Shown: in pieces, positions 13,735 to 16,825 of the stretch | Numbering within the stretch: position 1 is the first letter of the stretch | Layout: every line of letters begins with the position of its first letter | Source of the DNA: Cellvibrionaceae bacterium | Lineage (GTDB): Bacteria > Pseudomonadota > Gammaproteobacteria > Pseudomonadales > Cellvibrionaceae | Direction: 5' to 3' | Assembly: GCA_030597965.1 (NCBI GenBank) | Contig: JAUVQU010000027.1 | Coordinates: forward strand, 1-16,825 | Length of the DNA stretch: 16,825 bases | Notes under the pieces: model-generated | The model's database searches: none | The model's input: the letters and a program-made list of their open reading frames with translations, nothing else | Told to the model about the DNA's origin: nothing | Made by a program: the position numbers and the translations under genes

Positions 13735-13765
13735 TTGATGCATTTTTTTGCCATCTCCCTATAAT
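13735..13765 (+). promoter_or_regulatory. Promoter of mdh
   Basis: A perfect TATAAT (13760-13765) follows TTGATG (13735-13740) with a long 19-base spacer. The predicted start near 13772 gives a leader of about 145 bases before the mdh GTG. The ideal -10 with off-optimal spacing may indicate an activated promoter. Confidence 0.6.
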
Positions 13766-13786
13766 GTGCAACCGCAAATTGACCTT

Positions 13787-13857
13787 TCCAAACTTGATTC
13801 CATAAAAGCATTTCTTTTACGGATGGCGGTAGGGCACCCCTACTAATCAAGTTCGGA
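13787..13857 (+). ncRNA. Candidate three-way-junction leader RNA of mdh
   Basis: The transcript can fold into a compact junction. The closing stem is AACTTGATT (13791-13799) with AATCAAGTT (13845-13853), nine perfect pairs, extended outward by TCC/GGA across one A-C mismatch. Inside are two hairpins. CC-A-TAAAAG (13800-13808) pairs with CTTTTA-C-GG (13814-13822), loop CATTT. GTAGGG (13829-13834) pairs with CCCTAC (13838-13843), loop CAC. Only ATGGCG and one T are unpaired in the junction. It lies in a predicted 145-base leader and is followed by a terminator-like hairpin, the layout of a riboswitch or attenuator. I do not recognise it as a named RNA family. Function is inference. Confidence 0.5.
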
Positions 13858-13867
13858 TTATCTTTTC

Positions 13868-13892
13868 GAGTCGCCAAAAGCGGCTCTTCTTT
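13868..13892 (+). terminator. Terminator-like hairpin inside the mdh leader
   Basis: GAGTCGC (13868-13874) pairs with GCGGCTC (13880-13886) around CAAAA, a 7-bp stem with one G-U pair, followed by TTCTTT (13887-13892). It lies between the junction structure and the mdh start, 23 bases before the GTG. It would terminate transcription before the gene unless prevented, so it is a candidate attenuator. Confidence 0.5.
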
Positions 13893-13915
13893 CTGAGTGT
13901 AAACGGAGATTAATC

Positions 13916-14899
13916 GTGAAAGCACCTGTTCGTGTAACCGTTACCGGCGCAGCTGGCCAAATCAGCTACTCCTTGTTGTTCCGCATCGCCGCTGGCGATA
14001 TGTTGGGTAAAGATCAGCCTGTGATCCTGCAAATGTTGGAAATCACTCCGGCACTGAACGCTCTAAACGGCGTAGCAATGGAATTGGATGACTGTGCATT
14101 TCCACTATTGGCAGGCATGGTAACGACTGATGACCCTAACGTTGCGTTTAAAGATTCCGACTACGCTTTGTTGGTTGGTGCTCGTCCTCGTGGTCCAGGT
14201 ATGGAGCGTAAGGATTTATTGGAAGCCAACGCTGCGATCTTCTCTGTACAGGGTAAGGCGATCAACGATCACGCTTCACGTAACATCAAAGTATTGGTTG
14301 TAGGTAACCCTGCAAACACCAACGCATTGATTGCTCAGCGTAACGCACCAGATATCGATCCTCGTCAATTCACAGCTATGATGCGTTTGGATCACAATCG
14401 CGCCATGAGCCAGTTGGCTGCAAAAACCGGTAAAACCATCAATGACGTAAAGAACGTGATTATTTGGGGTAACCACTCAGCTACACAGTACCCAGACGTG
14501 AACAACGCGACGGTTGATGGTACTGATGCAATGTCTTTGATTGATCAGGCTTGGTACGAAGGTGACTTCATCCCAACCGTTCAGCAACGTGGCGCGGCTA
14601 TTATCGCTGCTCGTGGTGCATCTTCTGCTGCGTCTGCTGCTAACGCTGCTATCTTCCACGTACGTGACTGGGCTCTGGGTACTCCAGAGGGTGAGTATGT
14701 AACCATGGGTGTATACTCAGATGGTTCTTATGGCATCGAAGACGGTTTGATCTACGGTTACCCTGTAACCTGTAAAGACGGTGACTGGACTATTGTTCAG
14801 GGTATCGAAATCAGCGACTTCTCTCGTGAGAAAATGAATGCGACTCAGCAGGAATTGACTGAAGAGCGTGACGCTGTGAAAGATTTGCTACCAGGCTAA
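13916..14899 (+). CDS. mdh: Malate dehydrogenase (LDH-like, cytosolic-type clade)
   Basis: Mdh interconverts malate and oxaloacetate in the TCA cycle. The 327 residues have the Rossmann motif TGAAGQI (10-16) and Glu42 at the end of the second strand, favouring NAD over NADP. Substrate arginines Arg92 and Arg98 lie in GARPRGPGMERKD, NPANTN follows, and the catalytic pair is Asp159 in RLDHNRA and His187 in WGNHSATQ. This form differs from the shorter E. coli Mdh and is common in other proteobacteria. The start is the GTG at 13916 with GGAG at 13905-13908. The gene uses a strongly biased codon set (GGT, CGT, AAC, GTA, many C-ending Asn/Tyr codons) compared with its neighbours, which suggests high expression. 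A long structured leader lies upstream and a strong terminator downstream. Confidence 0.97.
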   Translation: MKAPVRVTVTGAAGQISYSLLFRIAAGDMLGKDQPVILQMLEITPALNALNGVAMELDDCAFPLLAGMVTTDDPNVAFKDSDYALLVGARPRGPGMERKDLLEANAAIFSVQGKAINDHASRNIKVLVVGNPANTNALIAQRNAPDIDPRQFTAMMRLDHNRAMSQLAAKTGKTINDVKNVIIWGNHSATQYPDVNNATVDGTDAMSLIDQAWYEGDFIPTVQQRGAAIIAARGASSAASAANAAIFHVRDWALGTPEGEYVTMGVYSDGSYGIEDGLIYGYPVTCKDGDWTIVQGIEISDFSREKMNATQQELTEERDAVKDLLPG

Positions 14900-14919
14900 A
14901 TTGAGGCAACGCAACTCTT

Positions 14920-14948
14920 AAAAGCGCGGACTATCCGCGCTTTTTTTT
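14920..14948 (+). terminator. Intrinsic terminator after mdh
   Basis: AAAAGCGCGGA (14920-14930) pairs perfectly with TCCGCGCTTTT (14934-14944) around a 3-base loop, and the T run extends to 14948. It is one of the strongest terminators in the window and makes mdh a single-gene unit. Confidence 0.92.
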
Positions 14949-14985
14949 GTCCTGGCATTTAGTGCAAGTTTGTACAGGTAGGGGC

Positions 14986-15002
14986 TTGCCACAATGTGGC
15001 AA
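14986..15002. repeat. Palindrome between mdh and bcp
   Basis: TTGCCAC (14986-14992) and GTGGCAA (14996-15002) are perfect 7-bp inverted arms around AAT. It lies about 50 bases upstream of the bcp promoter and has no T tract, so an operator is more likely than a terminator. No regulator can be named. Confidence 0.35.
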
Positions 15003-15051
15003 TTCACCTTGAGGCTGGTTCCTGCGGTGATATTTGTTGGAATGGCTTATT

Positions 15052-15080
15052 TTTAAAGCCGCCTTATGTTCCAATATACT
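15052..15080 (+). promoter_or_regulatory. Promoter of bcp
   Basis: TTTAAA (15052-15057), a 17-base spacer and TATACT (15075-15080) lie upstream of bcp. The start near 15087 gives a leader of about 20 bases. Confidence 0.5.
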
Positions 15081-15107
15081 TTTTATTTTTAAACGTTGGT
15101 GAAAATT

Positions 15108-15584
15108 ATGGCACACCCTAAAGTAGGCAATATGGCTCCGGCTTTTACTCTTTTGAATCAGCATGGAGAAAAAGTCAGCATCAAAGACTTTAAGGGCGAA
15201 AAGAATGTCGTTCTGTATTTTTACCCAAAGGCAATGACTCCAGGGTGCACGCTTCAGGCTTGTGGTTTGCGGGATACCAAGGATGAGCTGGATAAGCGTG
15301 ATGTGGTGGTGTTGGGTGTTAGTATTGACCCGGTTAAACGACTGCCAAGGTTCATTGAAAAGCATGAGCTCAATTTCACGCTGCTGTCTGACGAAGACCA
15401 TGCCATCACCGACAAATATGGCTGCTGGGCGTTGAAGAAATTCATGGGTAAAGAGTTCATGGGCTTGGTTCGTACCACTTTCATTATTGGTAAAGATGGG
15501 CGATTGAAGAAGATTATGAATAAATTTAAGACTAAATCACACCATGAGAGCCTGATGCTCGAATTGGATGATCTAAACCTTTAA
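15108..15584 (+). CDS. bcp: Thioredoxin-dependent peroxiredoxin, Bcp/PrxQ type
   Basis: Bcp reduces hydrogen and organic peroxides using thioredoxin. The 158-residue protein has the peroxidatic Cys47 in YFYPKAMTPGCT and the resolving Cys52 five residues later (TPGCTLQACGLRD), the alpha-2 helix two-Cys arrangement of E. coli BCP, followed by NFTLLSDEDHAITDKYGCWALKKFMGK. An extra Cys lies in YGCW. The frame is open from a TTG at 15096, but that start has no Shine-Dalgarno. The ATG at 15108 has GGTGA just upstream and gives the normal length. The gene is transcribed alone between the mdh terminator and yajC. In some bacteria bcp follows gcvR or dapA, which is not the case here. Confidence 0.95.
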   Translation: MAHPKVGNMAPAFTLLNQHGEKVSIKDFKGEKNVVLYFYPKAMTPGCTLQACGLRDTKDELDKRDVVVLGVSIDPVKRLPRFIEKHELNFTLLSDEDHAITDKYGCWALKKFMGKEFMGLVRTTFIIGKDGRLKKIMNKFKTKSHHESLMLELDDLNL

Positions 15585-15662
15585 TTAGGCTTTAAAAATA
15601 GATGTTTTCTGAGCGCTAATCGCCACTTCATTTCGTTGCTTGGTCGAGGCAAAAGAGGTAGA

Positions 15663-15692
15663 GTGACCGCACTTTTTAAGCACCATTATAAA
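15663..15692 (+). promoter_or_regulatory. Possible promoter of yajC
   Basis: GTGACC (15663-15668), an 18-base spacer and TATAAA (15687-15692) lie just before yajC. The start point would fall near 15699, so GAGG at 15697-15700 might be only partly included in the message. A longer transcript from bcp is an alternative. Confidence 0.35.
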
Positions 15693-15710
15693 CAATGAGG
15701 TAATAAGTAG

Positions 15711-16046
15711 ATGTTGGATTTTTTGATTCCTGCGGCAGTGGCACAAACAGCTGCACCCGCGCCACAAGGTAACCCAATGATTACACTGGTTATGTTTGGC
15801 GGCCTGTTCTTGTTCATGTACTTGTTCATGATTCGTCCACAGCGCAAGCGCCAGAAAGAGCACACGGATCTCGTTAGTGCTATCAGTAAAGGTGATGAGG
15901 TTGTACTCAACAGTGGCATGCTGGGTAAAGTAGTTAAAGTTGACGACAGCTACCTGGTTTTGGAAACTGGTAATAACGTAGAGCTGAAGTTCCAAAAGAG
16001 TGCAGTACACGCCGTACTACCGAAAGGTACGATCAAATCCATCTAA
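15711..16046 (+). CDS. yajC: Preprotein translocase accessory subunit YajC
   Basis: YajC is a small inner-membrane partner of SecDF in the holo-translocon. The 111 residues begin with a short hydrophobic, Ala/Pro-rich periplasmic segment. One transmembrane helix (about 23-42, ITLVMFGGLFLFMYLFM) follows, then the conserved FMIRPQRKRQKEH junction and a cytosolic domain with KGDEVVLNSGMLGKVVKV and VELKFQKSAVHAVLPKGT. GAGG at 15697-15700 precedes the ATG by 10 bases. In most gammaproteobacteria yajC lies between tgt and secD. Here bcp precedes it, and a strong terminator and an unrelated gene follow, so secD and secF are not adjacent. Confidence 0.95.
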   Translation: MLDFLIPAAVAQTAAPAPQGNPMITLVMFGGLFLFMYLFMIRPQRKRQKEHTDLVSAISKGDEVVLNSGMLGKVVKVDDSYLVLETGNNVELKFQKSAVHAVLPKGTIKSI

Positions 16047-16061
16047 TGAGGTGGGATTGTT

Positions 16062-16089
16062 AAAAAGGCAGCTTCGGCTGCCTTTTTTT
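16062..16089 (+). terminator. Intrinsic terminator after yajC
   Basis: AAAAAGGCAGC (16062-16072) pairs with GCTGCCTTTTT (16077-16087) around a stable TTCG tetraloop, with seven T residues in all (16083-16089). It ends the yajC message 15 bases after the stop. Confidence 0.94.
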
Positions 16090-16099
16090 GTATTTGCGG

Positions 16100-16166
16100 G
16101 GAGTCTGTCGGATTTAACCGTTTGCTGCTTTTCCGTAGTAGAGCCGTGTTAAGTCTGACAGACTCC
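16100..16166. repeat. 67-bp element with 19-bp inverted arms
   Basis: The arms at 16100-16118 and 16148-16166 are inverted copies over 19 bases with two differences, and in RNA both differences become G-U pairs, so all 19 positions pair. The 29-base centre contains a weak inner complementarity (GCTGC with GTAGT). There is no T tract, so it is not a terminator, and the yajC terminator already lies upstream. The size and arm length fit a palindromic intergenic repeat or a miniature transposable element. No clear target duplication flanks it. No second copy was seen in the window. Confidence 0.6.
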
Positions 16167-16173
16167 TAAAGCG

Positions 16174-16179
16174 TATACT
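16174..16179 (+). promoter_or_regulatory. Possible -10 box of the desulfhydrase gene
   Basis: TATACT (16174-16179) is a good -10 match 39 bases before the ATG. The -35 position falls inside the right arm of the inverted-repeat element (around 16149-16156) and matches poorly, so the element would shape this promoter if it is real. Confidence 0.35.
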
Positions 16180-16218
16180 TAGGTCAATTCATTTTTAAGC
16201 GTCAGGGAGTTTATAATA

Positions 16219-16825
16219 ATGGAACCCTCATCTTCTCCTGAAGCACCACCTCCAAAAACATTGTCGTTCCCTGCAAAGTTATCCCTCGCCAATACGCCGA
16301 CACCATTGCAAAAGCTGCATCATGTCAGTGAATCATTGGGTGTAAATATCTGGCTTAAACGGGATGACCTGACGGGCTCCGTCCTCAGCGGCAATAAGAT
16401 TCGCAAGCTAGAATTTACCCTCGCCGAAGCAAGAGAGCAGGGCTGCAATGCACTGATCACCTGTGGTGGTTTGCAATCCAATCACTGCCGCGCCACCGCA
16501 TTATTGGGTGCGCAGCGGGGTTTTGATGTTCATCTGATTTTGCGTGGTGACATTTCCGATACCAATGTTGGTATCTTACTGTTGGATGGCAACTTACTCC
16601 TGGATGCTGTGGCAGGTGCCCACATAGAGACCTATCCGCAGCAGGGTTTTGCAAAAAACTTAAATCAGCGATTTCAGGATAAAGCCGAAGCACTACGAGC
16701 TGCAGGCAAAACATCTTTTATTATTCCCACAGGTGCCAGTGATGATATTGGTTGTTGGGGTTATGTCTCGGCCTGTGAAGAGCTCTCCTGGGATTTTCAG
16801 CAAAAGGGTATCCAGCCATTTGGTA
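16219..16825 (+). CDS. D-cysteine desulfhydrase / ACC deaminase family protein, 5' part
   Basis: The first 202 codons of a PLP fold-type II enzyme are present, and the frame is open at the window end. Lys60 in SGNKIRKLEF is the probable PLP-binding lysine, and GGLQSNHCRATA (83-94) is the phosphate/substrate loop typical of this family. WLKRDDLTG (45-53) precedes it. Members either release sulfide, ammonia and pyruvate from D-cysteine or open 1-aminocyclopropane-1-carboxylate. The residues that separate the two lie in the missing C-terminal part, and most bacterial genes of this kind act on D-cysteine. AGGGAG at 16204-16209 sits nine bases before the ATG, so the start is well supported. The first 15 residues are Pro/Ser-rich and low in conservation. 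Confidence 0.88.
   Translation, partial: MEPSSSPEAPPPKTLSFPAKLSLANTPTPLQKLHHVSESLGVNIWLKRDDLTGSVLSGNKIRKLEFTLAEAREQGCNALITCGGLQSNHCRATALLGAQRGFDVHLILRGDISDTNVGILLLDGNLLLDAVAGAHIETYPQQGFAKNLNQRFQDKAEALRAAGKTSFIIPTGASDDIGCWGYVSACEELSWDFQQKGIQPFG

Noticed and set aside
13791..13853. Glutamine or other named TCA-associated riboswitch in the mdh leader
   Set aside because: The conserved core bases I recall for the glnA-type motif are not present, so no known family name is given.
13539..13925. Minus-strand 128-codon ORF between dUTPase and mdh
   Set aside because: It spans the mdh promoter, leader stems and the mdh start codon, has no recognisable domain, and its codons are dictated by those structures. 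It is more likely a chance frame.
15096..15107. TTG start for bcp, four codons upstream
   Set aside because: There is no Shine-Dalgarno before the TTG, while the ATG at 15108 has one and gives the usual length.
14931..15401. Minus-strand 156-codon ORF opposite bcp
   Set aside because: It runs through the mdh terminator and is antisense to bcp, with no family features.
15585..16010. Minus-strand 141-codon ORF opposite yajC
   Set aside because: It is antisense to the certain yajC gene, with Cys/His-rich, domain-free translation.

Overview
The window is a gammaproteobacterial chromosome segment. Its gene order (rpmF, plsX, fabD, fabG, acpP, fabF, pabC, mltG, tmk, holB, pilZ, tatD) is the one known from Pseudomonas, and the proteins resemble E. 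coli and Pseudomonas homologues in recalled motifs and length. Moderate GC and the content (dimeric dUTPase, LDH-like malate dehydrogenase, MYxYDExD-type sulfite reductase start) suggest a marine, Cellvibrionales-like lineage. That placement is inference.

Layout. Positions 1-36 hold the first 12 codons of a leftward gene that looks like cysI. About 460 bases without an evident gene follow, then a 38-residue membrane protein (496-612). maf/yceF (713-1297) runs leftward, divergent from yceD. A near-consensus promoter (1385-1413) starts the rightward fatty-acid block: yceD, rpmF, plsX, fabD, fabG, acpP, fabF (1423-6872). acpP has its own promoter region, and intrinsic terminators follow acpP and fabF, so the block is several transcription units. 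pabC, mltG and tmk follow (6942-9504). A leftward rluA interrupts the usual tmk-holB link, then holB, pilZ and tatD continue to 12689.

The right part holds separately controlled genes: a dimeric dUTPase, mdh behind a long structured leader, bcp, yajC (here without secD/secF next to it) and the first 202 codons of a D-cysteine desulfhydrase/ACC-deaminase-family gene.

Functionally, PlsX, FabD, FabG, AcpP and FabF form the core of type II fatty-acid synthesis and its hand-off to phospholipids. PabC feeds folate synthesis, Tmk and the dUTPase control thymidylate pools, HolB is a clamp-loader subunit, MltG terminates glycan strands and PilZ supports type IV pili.

No clearly new multi-gene system is visible. 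The most unusual items are non-coding: a probable three-way-junction RNA plus terminator-like hairpin in front of mdh, a probable leaderless start of yceD, and a 67-bp element with 19-bp inverted arms upstream of the desulfhydrase gene.
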